Part shown: in pieces, positions 1 to 6,175 of the stretch
Position numbering within the stretch: position 1 is the stretch's first letter
Layout: every line of letters starts with the position of its first letter
From: an uncultured Candidatus Melainabacteria bacterium
GTDB lineage: Bacteria > Cyanobacteriota > Vampirovibrionia > Gastranaerophilales > Gastranaerophilaceae
Reading direction: 5' to 3'
NCBI GenBank assembly: GCA_949915775.1
Contig: CATLEG010000009.1
Location: 1-37,676 of the forward strand
Length of the DNA stretch: 37,676 nucleotides
Made by a program: the position numbers and the translations under genes
The notes under the pieces: model-generated
What the model was told of the DNA's origin: nothing
The model's input: only the letters and a program-made list of their open reading frames with translations
Databases searched by the model: none

Positions 1-61
1 AGAAAACTCGAAAGGTGGTGTATTATGTAAAACTTTATATATTTTATGGTAAAATAAATTT

Positions 62-499
62 ATGAAAAAAATACTTATACAGATAATTTTTATATTATTA
101 ATAGTTTCAATATCTTTCGTTTTTAAAACATTAGCTTCAAGTGATAAATTAGAACAAGATGCTATTGATGTACAACTGGAAAAATGTATTGAAAAAGATT
201 ATTCGACTTCGGGTATGAATAAATGCGTTTATGCTGCAATTGATGCCAGGCTTGAACAAATTTCTATTTATTCAAATATGATCAAGAAAGAATTATCTAA
301 GGAACAATTTACTGTATTTGTTGAGGCTCAAAAAGCATGGGAACATTATTATGAAATAGAGAAAAAGCTAATAGTAGAAACTGTATATAATAAAGAAGAA
401 GGAACTATTCATACTAATATTGCAGCCGGAATGTTACAAAATCTAGCTAAACAAAGGGCTTTATATTTGAAAAGTTATTTATATGAAGTGAAAGAGTAA
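62..499 (+). CDS. LprI-like (DUF1311) exported small protein
   Basis: 145 residues. Residues 1-25 form a hydrophobic signal peptide or membrane anchor (ILIQIIFILLIVSISFVF), so the rest is probably outside the inner membrane. The remainder has the layout of the DUF1311/LprI N-terminal family: paired cysteines in KCIEKDY and NKCVYAA, a D-x-x-L segment followed by an aromatic-rich helix, a QKAWEHYYE block, then a GT...A..L...R region. Family members include lysozyme-inhibitor-like lipoproteins. No lipobox is visible here. The next gene is a GH108 muramidase 70 nt downstream on the same strand, so a link with peptidoglycan hydrolysis is possible but unproven. Family call fairly sure, function unsure. 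Confidence 0.65.
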   Translation: MKKILIQIIFILLIVSISFVFKTLASSDKLEQDAIDVQLEKCIEKDYSTSGMNKCVYAAIDARLEQISIYSNMIKKELSKEQFTVFVEAQKAWEHYYEIEKKLIVETVYNKEEGTIHTNIAAGMLQNLAKQRALYLKSYLYEVKE

Positions 500-569
500 T
501 AAATTTATTTTACCTTATTAAACTTATTTATAATGAAATTTTGTGTATTAGCTTAATAAGGAGAAAAAT

Positions 570-1499
570 ATGACTAAAGAAAATTTTGAAAAAGCTCTTG
601 AATTTTTATTCCCGCCTGAAGGCGGGTATGTAAATAATAAACATGACAGAGGTGGACCTACAAATATGGGGATTACGCAGTCCACATTTAATTCTTATCG
701 AAAACGAAAAGATTTGCCATACAAAGATGTTAAGAACATTACAAGAGAAGAAGCAAAAGCTATTTATTATGATGATTATTGGAAGGTATCGGGTGCAGAT
801 AAAATATCAGATCCAAATATGGCTGTTGCTATGTTTGATACTGCAGTACTACATGGACCCGGAACTGCAAAAATATTTTATAATCAAAGTAATGGTGATT
901 TAAATAAATTTCTCGAAATAAGACAAAAGAGTTATGATAAAATTGTTGCTAATGATCCTGAACAAAAAATATTTTATAATGGGTGGAATAATAGAGTTAA
1001 TAATTTAAGAAATAGTATAAAAAATAACAAGTTTTCTGATAACAATTCTAATTCAATAGGTCACGAACCTTCCAATTTACTTAAAATAGGTATTGAAATG
1101 AATGTGGATAATTATGGTAATCCGATTTTTACACCTCAAGAAATCGGAAATATGTCAAGAGACGAATTTGAACGCAATTTTCCAATAATTGAACAACAAT
1201 TAAAAGAGGGATTAATAAGACCACAATCCGAACAGCCTAAAGACTATTCAAATTACAAAAATCCCGAAACGGGCACTGAAAAAATCTATACACGAGAAGA
1301 TATTTCAAAAATGTCAACAGATGAATATTCCAAGAATGAAAGAGAAATTTATGCCCAAATGAATAGTATCGGTATACCATATAAAAATGATTTACCATCA
1401 AATGTTAAAACACATGAAAAAGAAAAAAGTTATCCAACATCTTCATCAGATGGTAAATGGGTAACAATCAATGGTAATCATGTTTTAATAAAAGATTAA
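570..1499 (+). CDS. GH108 N-acetylmuramidase (phage-endolysin type) with C-terminal repeats
   Basis: 309 residues; start supported by AAGGAG 9 nt upstream. Residues 1-150 match glycoside hydrolase family 108: FPPEGGYVNNKHDRGGPTNM carries the catalytic Glu (E17), and the following region resembles the PG_binding_3 partner domain. It should cleave the glycan strand of peptidoglycan. There is no signal peptide, as in holin-dependent phage endolysins. Residues 170-309 are not a known domain. They contain two related segments of about 35 residues (TPQEIGNMSRDEFERNFPII and TREDISKMSTDEYSKNEREI) and end in WVTINGNHVLIKD, a tail that looks like those on phage structural or polyvalent proteins (from memory). 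No other phage gene is nearby, so this is a domesticated or stranded phage-type lysozyme. Confidence 0.8.
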   Translation: MTKENFEKALEFLFPPEGGYVNNKHDRGGPTNMGITQSTFNSYRKRKDLPYKDVKNITREEAKAIYYDDYWKVSGADKISDPNMAVAMFDTAVLHGPGTAKIFYNQSNGDLNKFLEIRQKSYDKIVANDPEQKIFYNGWNNRVNNLRNSIKNNKFSDNNSNSIGHEPSNLLKIGIEMNVDNYGNPIFTPQEIGNMSRDEFERNFPIIEQQLKEGLIRPQSEQPKDYSNYKNPETGTEKIYTREDISKMSTDEYSKNEREIYAQMNSIGIPYKNDLPSNVKTHEKEKSYPTSSSDGKWVTINGNHVLIKD

Positions 1500-1603
1500 C
1501 CCTATCTGCACCTCGAAAAAATGAAAAAGAGAATTTGGGCAGAAAAAGTTTAAAAAGTTGCGAAAAAATGATGAGAAAAATTCTCTTAAAAAATAAGCAT
1601 AGC

Positions 1604-1630
1604 AAAAACCGCCCACTGTGGACGGGTTTT
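1604..1630. terminator. Hairpin with T-rich flanks, likely terminator
   Basis: Imperfect stem AAAACCGCCCAC / GTGGACGGGTTTT. On the minus strand it ends in GGTTTTTGC. It lies beyond the displaced tRNA-Ser 3' fragment, so it may be the original terminator of the tRNA-Ser transcript. It could also end the GH108 message on the plus strand. The 100 nt between 1500 and 1600 hold no gene. Confidence 0.5.
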
Positions 1631-1669
1631 CAAATTTGTATCTGATTCTCAGTTTATGGACTGAAAAAC

Positions 1670-1810
1670 TAATAGGGATTTGTCTTGGTCGCTCGCGTGT
1701 AACGGCAATTCCGCGTTTTGCTCATGTGTTTTTCAACACAAACGCAAAAACGCTCCAGCCTCAGCTCGCTCCCGCTGAACCCGAAAAAGAGTCTTCAAAT
1801 CCAACCATTA
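1670..1810 (+). repeat. Palindromic element E3 embedded in a copy of the tRNA-Ser 3' end
   Basis: TAATAGGGATTTG at 1670-1682 is an exact copy of 1862-1874 in tRNA-Ser. TGAACCC at 1776-1782 continues the tRNA T-arm sequence. Removing 1683-1777 (95 nt) rebuilds the 18 nt found intact at 1862-1879. The 95-nt core has GCTCGCGTGTAACGG on the left, an internal hairpin (GCGTTTTG...CAAAAACGC, 1713-1753) and CAGCTCGCTCCCGC on the right. A degenerate inverted copy of the tRNA end (CAAATCCAACCATTA) follows at 1796-1810. The core closely matches 28826-28920. An ORF at 1618-1815 is only this repeat read through. Confidence 0.8.
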
Positions 1811-1854
1811 CATAAAATTAAAGTCCGCCAACCATAAAGGTTATCGGACTTTAA
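1811..1854 (-). terminator. Rho-independent terminator of tRNA-Ser
   Basis: The minus strand, directly after the tRNA, carries a 10-bp stem TTAAAGTCCG / CGGACTTTAA (arms 1818-1827 and 1845-1854) with inner pairing AACC/GGTT, followed by TTTTATG. Confidence 0.7.
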
Positions 1855-1856
1855 TT

Positions 1857-1945
1857 CGGAGTAATAGGGATTTGAACCCTAGATGCAGATTGCTCCACAT
1901 AACACCTTAGCAGGGTGCCGCCTTCAGCCACTCGGCCATTACTCC
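1857..1945 (-). tRNA. tRNA-Ser (anticodon GCT)
   Basis: Read on the minus strand, GGAGTAA / TTACTCC forms the acceptor stem with discriminator G. The D-arm is GCCGAGTGGCTGAAGGC, the anticodon arm GCACC-CTGCTAA-GGTGT with anticodon GCT (reads AGC/AGU), then a long class II variable arm, and the T-arm TAGGG-TTCAAAT-CCCTA. CCA is not encoded. Its 3' end is duplicated at 1670-1682. Confidence 0.95.
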
Positions 1946-1995
1946 GCATGAGTATATTTATATAATAACATAAATATTTTTTTAGTAAATATCTA

Positions 1996-2024
1996 TTGAC
2001 CACTTTCTTTTGTTAAGTTAAAAT
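1996..2024 (+). promoter_or_regulatory. Sigma-70-type promoter for the DUF151 gene
   Basis: TTGACC at 1996-2001, a 17-nt spacer, and TAAAAT at 2019-2024. GAGAGG lies just before the ATG at 2046, giving a short leader of about 15 nt. This is the best consensus promoter in the window. Confidence 0.65.
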
Positions 2025-2045
2025 GTTTTATAGAGAGGTCTTAAT

Positions 2046-2561
2046 ATGATTGAAATGAAAGTTATGGGCATTGCCCTTGATACCAGAACTGGTTCACCTA
2101 TTGTTGTTTTACATGACAAAGAAAATAGAAAAGCTTTACCTATTTGGATTGGATCTGCTGAAGCCAGTGCCATTATTAGGAAAATCGAAAATCTTAATGT
2201 TTCTCGGCCGATGACTCATGATTTAATTATTAATATAATTGAAAAAACAGGTTATAAATTAGATAAAATTGAGATTAATAATGTTGAAAAAGATACTTAT
2301 TATGCAAATTTGACACTTATTAACGATAATGGTGAAATTCTTGAAATAGATTCTCGTCCATCTGATGCAATTGCTGTCGCAATTAGAGTTGATGCTCCTA
2401 TTTTTGTTACGGCTAATGTTATTTCTAACGGGTCTGTTTCTACTGATTCTGCTAAAGATGAAGAAGAAGCTCAAGAGTTTAAGAAGTTTGTTCAAAGTAT
2501 TAAGCCGTCAGACTTTGCAAAATTAATGAAAGATAATGAACATCACGAAAGTGATCAATAA
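2046..2561 (+). CDS. Bifunctional nuclease domain (DUF151) protein
   Basis: 171 residues. Residues 1-135 match DUF151/BFN: KVMGIALDTRTGSPIVVLHD, LPIWIGSAEASAI, PMTHDLIINII and the signature SRPSDAIAVAIRVDAPIFV. Plant and mycobacterial members have been reported to have DNase and RNase activity; the role in this lineage is not known. Residues 136-171 are an acidic, charged tail (KDEEEAQEFKKFV...) that may form a helix. It has its own promoter and terminator, so it is transcribed alone. Family call is firm; the substrate is unknown. Confidence 0.85.
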   Translation: MIEMKVMGIALDTRTGSPIVVLHDKENRKALPIWIGSAEASAIIRKIENLNVSRPMTHDLIINIIEKTGYKLDKIEINNVEKDTYYANLTLINDNGEILEIDSRPSDAIAVAIRVDAPIFVTANVISNGSVSTDSAKDEEEAQEFKKFVQSIKPSDFAKLMKDNEHHESDQ

Positions 2562-2586
2562 TATTACAATTGTTACAAAAATTTTA

Positions 2587-2623
2587 AAACTTGAAATTGC
2601 ATGATGGTTTCAAGTTTTATTTT
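2587..2623 (+). terminator. Rho-independent terminator after the DUF151 gene
   Basis: Stem AAACTTGAAA / TTTCAAGTTT (2587-2596 and 2608-2617) followed by TATTTT. An in-frame ATG at 2601 lies in its loop, which argues against that ATG as the start of the next ORF. Confidence 0.7.
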
Positions 2624-2627
2624 ATAT

Positions 2628-2816
2628 ATGAATACTATTAAACCAATTCAGCAAAATAATATTTATAAAGTTAATCCTGTTAATTTGATCGAAAATAGAA
2701 AACAAAATGATCGGATGAGTTTATTTGAGCGGCAAGATAATAATATTTTTAACTTAAATCATCCAAAAGTCTCTGGCAGTGAAACTCAAGCGAGAAGTTT
2801 AGATTTTCTTGCTTAA
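2628..2816 (+). CDS. Small uncharacterised protein (62 aa)
   Basis: Not recognised. I start at ATG 2628 rather than ATG 2601, which lies in the terminator loop. Neither has a clear Shine-Dalgarno. The product is polar, Asn/Gln-rich, has no membrane segment and ends in SLDFLA. Its N-YKV segment (NIYKVNP) and -LA end resemble the next small protein (NPYRVDR, ...CLA), so the two may be distant paralogues. A real gene is plausible but not certain. Confidence 0.4.
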   Translation: MNTIKPIQQNNIYKVNPVNLIENRKQNDRMSLFERQDNNIFNLNHPKVSGSETQARSLDFLA

Positions 2817-2896
2817 TATTACTTAATATTTTGGAAGTTTTGGGCAATTTTTTGACAATAATATACTTTATATAATTACAGGGAAAAGGGGTAATT

Positions 2897-3079
2897 ATGT
2901 CATTAAATATTGGAAAAATTTTAGGAATAGGTCAAGCTCAAGCTGTAACAAATCCTTATCGCGTTGATAGGGCGCCGGAAAATTTTGTAAAAAAATCTTT
3001 TGAGTTTGGACAGGCAAATCCAAACCGTCCGGAATCCAGAGATGATATTAACGGAAAAAACTTATACTGTTTAGCTTAA
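2897..3079 (+). CDS. Small uncharacterised protein (60 aa)
   Basis: Not recognised. AAAAGGGG 7 nt before the ATG is a convincing ribosome binding site. N-terminus MSLNIGKILGIGQAQAV, then NPYRVDRAPENF, a charged polar stretch, and the end NLYCLA. No signal peptide or membrane helix. It shares the N-x-Y-[KR]-V motif and -LA terminus with the ORF at 2628-2816. The 3' end overlaps a minus-strand small ORF (3071-3229) by 9 nt. Confidence 0.5.
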   Translation: MSLNIGKILGIGQAQAVTNPYRVDRAPENFVKKSFEFGQANPNRPESRDDINGKNLYCLA

Positions 3080-3229
3080 CAAGAAATTATTTTTTGTATT
3101 AGTGCTATAAATCAGATTTATAGCATTAAATTGCGGGGTAAAAGAATAAATCTTTTGCTCTTTTTTCTTGAAACTGCAAAGACCTATGGCTTTTTCGTCT
3201 TCTTTGAACAAATTTTTAATAAATTCCAT
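3071..3229 (-). CDS. Small uncharacterised protein (52 aa)
   Basis: Short minus-strand ORF with AAAGGATG 6-10 nt before its ATG. It begins MEFIKNLFKEDEKAIGLCSF, continues KKKEQKIYSFTPQF and ends NNFLLS. The start looks like an amphipathic helix followed by an IGLC segment. The C-terminal part is encoded across a perfect 9-bp palindrome (TGCTATAAA / TTTATAGCA, 3103-3125). It is convergent with, and overlaps, the 2897-3079 gene. The upstream side faces the DUF1858 gene divergently. No function can be given. Confidence 0.42.
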   Translation of the reverse strand: MEFIKNLFKEDEKAIGLCSFKKKEQKIYSFTPQFNAINLIYSTNTKNNFLLS

Positions 3230-3268
3230 AATACACATCCTTTTATTTTTATTGTATAATTCGATTAA

Positions 3269-3283
3269 GGAGCGTGTCGCTCC
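3269..3283. repeat. Short hairpin GGAGCG-tgt-CGCTCC, possible element remnant
   Basis: Perfect 6-bp stem followed by ACCCGCAGGGG, in the leader of the DUF1858 gene. The two ends (GGAGCG..., ...CACCCGC) resemble the ends of the larger palindromic element at 13430-13550, so it may be a copy with its middle deleted. Confidence 0.4.
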
Positions 3284-3344
3284 ACCCGCAGGGGTAATAA
3301 TAGTTTAATGAATTTTGTTGCTAAGTCAAAAAAGGAGGTATATT

Positions 3345-3545
3345 ATGGCTAAAATTACTAAGGATATGAACATTATGGATATTGTACAACAGTGTCCTGA
3401 AAGTGTTGCAGTGTTTCAAAAATATGGTTTAGGATGTATTGGATGTGCAGCTGCTCACTTCGAAAATTTGGAAGCAGGGGCTAAAGTTCATGGATTTGAT
3501 CCTGACGCAATGGTTGCGGATATTAATGCCTTGATCGAAGAATAG
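3345..3545 (+). CDS. DUF1858 redox-disulfide domain protein
   Basis: 66 residues. Start at 3345 because AAAGGAGG lies 7 nt upstream; an upstream in-frame start at 3315 would read through this site. The whole protein is a DUF1858 domain (the type annotated as hybrid-cluster-protein-associated redox disulfide domain): ITKDMNIMDIVQQCPESVAV, then YGLGCIGCAAAHFENLEAGA with the C-x-x-C pair, then HGFD. It is cytoplasmic. The domain is thought to act in redox or Fe-S related chemistry, but the biochemical role is unsettled. Single-gene unit followed by a terminator. Confidence 0.85.
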   Translation: MAKITKDMNIMDIVQQCPESVAVFQKYGLGCIGCAAAHFENLEAGAKVHGFDPDAMVADINALIEE

Positions 3546-3555
3546 AAAATTTATT

Positions 3556-3593
3556 TTGCCGGTAAAGTTTGAAAAACTGTTGCCGGCAATTTT
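3556..3593 (+). terminator. Terminator after the DUF1858 gene
   Basis: Stem TTGCCGG / CCGGCAA (3556-3562 and 3583-3589) with further A/T pairing inside, followed by TTTTAATAA. Confidence 0.7.
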
Positions 3594-3812
3594 AATAACT
3601 TCAAATTTCCTAAAGATTATCTGGTTAAGTTTTAATGGTTTGTTTAATTAATAATAAAAACATTAGAATTATTAAGAAAAATTTACAAAAGCCTAAAAAG
3701 TTCTCTTATTAGGCTTTTTTGATAATATTGATAAATATTGAAAGTGTGCTATGTTTATAAAAACAACGTATTTAAAAAGTGGAAAATTTTGCTTTGAATA
3801 TATCAAAACCCC
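3594..3812. other. Non-coding stretch with a 21-bp repeat and a second terminator
   Basis: No ORF is supported between the DUF1858 gene and infA. It contains ATTATCTGGTTAAGTTTTAA at 3616-3635 (one mismatch to 13680-13699) and, at 3687-3720, the hairpin AAAAGCCTAA / TTAGGCTTTTTT. A small RNA running from about 3616 to the hairpin is possible but unsupported by a clear promoter. Confidence 0.35.
3687..3720 (+). terminator. Rho-independent terminator
   Basis: Stem AAAAGCCTAA (3687-3696) / TTAGGCTTTT (3709-3718) with six T residues at the 3' side. No gene lies directly upstream on the plus strand after the first terminator at 3556. Confidence 0.65.
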
Positions 3813-3840
3813 TTGCAATCAAATATTTTCCAAGTATGAT
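3813..3840 (+). promoter_or_regulatory. Promoter of the infA-rpsI operon
   Basis: TTGCAA (3813-3818), a 16-nt spacer and TATGAT (3835-3840). The leader then contains the near-palindrome GTGCACGCATGTGCAT (3848-3863) and AAAAGGAAAAC before the infA ATG. The same TTGCAA-16-TATNAT layout precedes tRNA-Gly. Confidence 0.5.
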
Positions 3841-3890
3841 TATAAAAGTGCACGCATGTGCATAATGCCGAAATTTGAAAAGGAAAACAA

Positions 3891-4106
3891 ATGTCAAAAG
3901 ATGTAATAGAATTAGAAGGTACTATTTTAGAGGCTATGCCGAACGCTATGTTTCGCGTAAAACTCCAAAATGATCACGAAATCCTTGCCCATATCTCAGG
4001 TAAAATAAGAAAAAATTTTATTAGAATTTTGCCGGGTGATAAAGTTAAAGTAGAAATGACCCCATACGATTTAAGCAGGGGAAGAATAACATTTAGATTA
4101 AAATAA
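3891..4106 (+). CDS. infA: Translation initiation factor IF-1
   Basis: 71 residues, the normal IF-1 length. Single S1/OB fold: [20 protein letters not shown], then [20 protein letters not shown] and [20 protein letters not shown]. It binds the 30S A site during initiation together with IF-2 and IF-3. It is the first gene of the operon in this window and precedes rpmJ by 51 nt, the order found in many bacteria. RBS AAAGGAAAAC lies directly upstream. Confidence 0.97.
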   Translation: MSKDVIELEGTILEAMPNAMFRVKLQNDHEILAHISGKIRKNFIRILPGDKVKVEMTPYDLSRGRITFRLK

Positions 4107-4157
4107 TTACATCTAAAATTTGAAAGTACATCTCACAAAATTATAAAGGAAAAAACA

Positions 4158-4271
4158 ATGAAAACTAGATCATCAGTAAAACCAATGTGTGACAAATGCA
4201 AAGTCATCAGAAGAAAAGGCAGAGTTGCCGTAATTTGTGAAAACCCTAAACACAAACAAAGACAAGGGTAG
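4158..4271 (+). CDS. rpmJ: 50S ribosomal protein L36 (bL36)
   Basis: 37 residues: [20 protein letters not shown] then [18 protein letters not shown]11, C14, C27 and H32 form the zinc ribbon, so this is the zinc-binding (C+) form. RBS AAAGGAAAAAAC precedes the ATG. The stop is followed at once by the first copy of the operon hairpin repeat. Confidence 0.96.
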   Translation: MKTRSSVKPMCDKCKVIRRKGRVAVICENPKHKQRQG

Positions 4272-4360
4272 TTCAGAAGGCAAGATGACCGGATGGCAGG
4301 AAGGCAAGCATTTTAACGAAGATAGCCTGACCTCTTGACCTCTGTTTCTCTGAACTTCTG
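4272..4360 (+). repeat. Ribosomal-operon hairpin repeat, copy 1 (rpmJ-rpsM gap)
   Basis: The 5' arm has iterated GGCAAGA-like units (AGAAGGCAAGATGACCGG, GGAAGGCAAGC). After a loop of about 14 nt the 3' arm reads ATAGCCTGACCTCTTGACCT. Outer arms GTTCAGA (4271-4277) and TCTGAAC (4349-4355) pair perfectly. Same orientation as the copies at 5302, 6055 and 7146. Confidence 0.8.
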
Positions 4361-4370
4361 TTATAAATTA

Positions 4371-4426
4371 GTCCAATCGACAGACTTAAAACGGTCGATG
4401 GTGAGGAAGTATTTAACCCTCATACC
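4371..4426 (+). promoter_or_regulatory. Two-hairpin leader upstream of rpsM
   Basis: Stem 1 is ATCGAC / GTCGAT (4376-4381 and 4394-4399). Stem 2 is GGTGAGG / CCTCA-ta-CC (4400-4426). They lie 90-140 nt before rpsM. In E. coli the alpha-operon leader before rpsM binds S4. Whether this RNA is an equivalent autoregulatory site is inference; no sequence match is claimed. Confidence 0.35.
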
Positions 4427-4512
4427 AAAAAAAATCTAACACCAGGGGCAAATGCTAATGTGAAACTTATTTAGAATATTTGTCCGAAAGCCAAAAGAAA
4501 GGAAAAAGAAAA

Positions 4513-4884
4513 ATGGCAAGACTTGTAGGGGTAGATTTACCTCGTAACAAAAGAATGGAAATCGCGTTGACATATATTTATGGCATCGGACCAACAAGAG
4601 CAAAAAAAATTCTTGAAGCAACAAATATTTCACCTGATTTAAGAACAGATGATTTGACAGATGAAGATATTAAAGTTTTAAGAAACGAATTAGCTAACTA
4701 TCACATTGAAGGTGACCTTCGTCGTGAAGTTACAATGCATATTAAACGTTTACAAGAAATCGGCTCATACAGAGGTATGAGACATAAACGTAACCTTCCA
4801 TGCCGCGGACAAAGAACTAAAACAAATGCTAGAACAAGACGCGGTAAAAAAGGTATGGCTATTACCAAAAAGAAAACAGCTTAA
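4513..4884 (+). CDS. rpsM: 30S ribosomal protein S13 (uS13)
   Basis: 123 residues from the ATG at 4513, which has AAAGGAAAAAG upstream; an in-frame TTG at 4480 would add 11 non-conserved residues. [20 protein letters not shown] then [14 protein letters not shown] (helix-two turns-helix) and the C-terminal [20 protein letters not shown] tail that contacts tRNA. It sits in the 30S head. rpsK follows after 28 nt. Confidence 0.96.
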   Translation: MARLVGVDLPRNKRMEIALTYIYGIGPTRAKKILEATNISPDLRTDDLTDEDIKVLRNELANYHIEGDLRREVTMHIKRLQEIGSYRGMRHKRNLPCRGQRTKTNARTRRGKKGMAITKKKTA

Positions 4885-4912
4885 GATAATTAAAACATAA
4901 AGGAAAACAAAA

Positions 4913-5299
4913 ATGGCAAGACCAGTAAAAACTAAGAAAAAAGAAAAAAAGAATGTATTGCAGGGTGTTGTACATATTCAATCAACATTTAACAATACAA
5001 TCGTAACTTCTACTGATACACAGGGTAATGCTATTGCTTGGGCAACAGCAGGTGCTTCAGGTTTTAAAGGAGCAAGAAAAGGTACTCCGTTTGCAGCTCA
5101 ATCAGCAGCTGAAATGGTAGCTAAAAAATCAATTGACCAAGGTATGAAAAAAGTTGAAGTTCATATCAAAGGACCTGGTTCAGGTAGAGAAACTGCAATT
5201 CGTGCAATTCAAGCTGCTGGATTGGAAATTACATTGATTAAAGATGTAACTCCTATTCCTCACAACGGATGCAGACCACCTAAAAAACGTAGAGTATAA
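4913..5299 (+). CDS. rpsK: 30S ribosomal protein S11 (uS11)
   Basis: 128 residues, normal length. Recognised by [38 protein letters not shown] and the C-terminal [16 protein letters not shown]. It lies on the 30S platform next to the mRNA exit region. RBS AAAGGAAAAC. The stop is followed immediately by copy 2 of the operon hairpin repeat. Confidence 0.97.
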   Translation: MARPVKTKKKEKKNVLQGVVHIQSTFNNTIVTSTDTQGNAIAWATAGASGFKGARKGTPFAAQSAAEMVAKKSIDQGMKKVEVHIKGPGSGRETAIRAIQAAGLEITLIKDVTPIPHNGCRPPKKRRV

Positions 5300-5301
5300 T
5301 T

Positions 5302-5388
5302 GAGGGCAAGAAGTTCGGAAGGCAAGAAGGCATGCTGATTAACGAAAAATAGCCTGACCTCTTGACGTCTGTACCTCCTGACCTCCAA
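5302..5388 (+). repeat. Ribosomal-operon hairpin repeat, copy 2 (rpsK-rpsD gap)
   Basis: 5' arm GGCAAGAAGTTCGGAAGGCA, loop around TGATTAACGAAAAA, 3' arm TAGCCTGACCTCTTGACGTC continuing to ACCTCC. It is followed by a small separate hairpin GGCTTA-tct-TAAGCC (5393-5407) before the rpsD RBS. Confidence 0.8.
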
Positions 5389-5451
5389 CGGGGGCTTATC
5401 TTAAGCCAAAAAGATAAACCATAGATGCCCCGAAAAGAAAAGGAGAAAATA

Positions 5452-6054
5452 ATGGCTAGATATACAGGACCAAATAATAAACTATTTAGAAATAAAAAAG
5501 TAAAAGATTTGTCAAACAGAAAATTAACTACTTCTATGAGACAAACAGCATCAGGACAACATGGTGCAGTTAGAAAAAAACTTTCTGAATACGCACTTCA
5601 CCTGGCTGAAAAACAAAAAATCAGATTTACATATTTAGTATCAGAAAAACAGTTTGCTAAATATTACTCAGAAGCAGCAAGAAGAAAAGGCGTTACAGGT
5701 ACAATTCTTCTTCAATTGTTAGAATCTAGATTGGATAACGTTTTATTCAGAGCCGGTTTAGGTATTACACGTAAACAAACAAGACAAATCGTTAACCATG
5801 GTCATGTTCTTATTAATGATAAGAAAGTTGATATTCCATCATATCTTGTTAAAGCAGGCGATGTAATTACTATCAAATCAAAAAGCGCAGCATTCTTGAA
5901 ATCAGTTACAGAATTGATTGATATGGCTTGTGCTCCAGCTTGGATGACAATTGATAAAGAAGCTTTGAAAATCACTTTCGATAGAATTCCTGAAAGAGAA
6001 GAACTTGATCCTGAATTCAAAGAACAACTTGTAATTGAGTATTACTCTAAATAA
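5452..6054 (+). CDS. rpsD: 30S ribosomal protein S4 (uS4)
   Basis: 200 residues from ATG 5452 (AAAAGGAGAAAA upstream); nine extra residues from an upstream start are not family-like. The N-terminal region lacks the zinc-binding cysteines, so this is the zinc-free type. The S4 RNA-binding domain is at about 92-155 (SRLDNVLFRAGLGITRKQTR, then HVLINDKKVDIPSYLVKAGD). It is a primary binder of 16S rRNA and, in other bacteria, the repressor of the alpha operon. Its place between rpsK and rpoA fits that role; many cyanobacteria keep rpsD elsewhere (from memory). Confidence 0.96.
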   Translation: MARYTGPNNKLFRNKKVKDLSNRKLTTSMRQTASGQHGAVRKKLSEYALHLAEKQKIRFTYLVSEKQFAKYYSEAARRKGVTGTILLQLLESRLDNVLFRAGLGITRKQTRQIVNHGHVLINDKKVDIPSYLVKAGDVITIKSKSAAFLKSVTELIDMACAPAWMTIDKEALKITFDRIPEREELDPEFKEQLVIEYYSK

Positions 6055-6140
6055 TGGAAGACAAGAAGTTCGGAAGACAAGAAGGCAAGTAATTTTCTGA
6101 AAATAACCTGACCTCTTGACATCTGTTCTTCCTGTCATCT
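6055..6140 (+). repeat. Ribosomal-operon hairpin repeat, copy 3 (rpsD-rpoA gap)
   Basis: GGAAGACAAGAAGTTCGGAA, then GACAAGAAGGCAAG, loop of about 16 nt, and AACCTGACCTCTTGACATCT. Some units read GACAAG instead of GGCAAG. It begins at the base after the rpsD stop. Confidence 0.8.
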
Positions 6141-6175
6141 AAATAAAATAGTTAACAAAAAACTAGGAGAAAAAC

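Noticed and set aside
1618-1815. ORF with a peptide containing VTAIPRFAHVFFNTN
   Set aside because: It is the plus-strand translation of the palindromic element and the displaced tRNA fragment; a similar peptide arises at 28840-28900 from the other copy. No RBS.
62-1946. Prophage or genomic island bounded by tRNA-Ser direct repeats, with the GH108 gene as cargo
   Set aside because: The tRNA 3'-end copies are at 1670-1682 and 1862-1874 only. The GH108 and LprI-like genes lie outside them and no integrase is present.
5902-6138. Minus-strand ORFs here and at 7074-7295 sharing a DVKRSGYF peptide
   Set aside because: The shared peptide comes from the antisense of the operon hairpin repeats; the rest is antisense to rpsD and rpoA.
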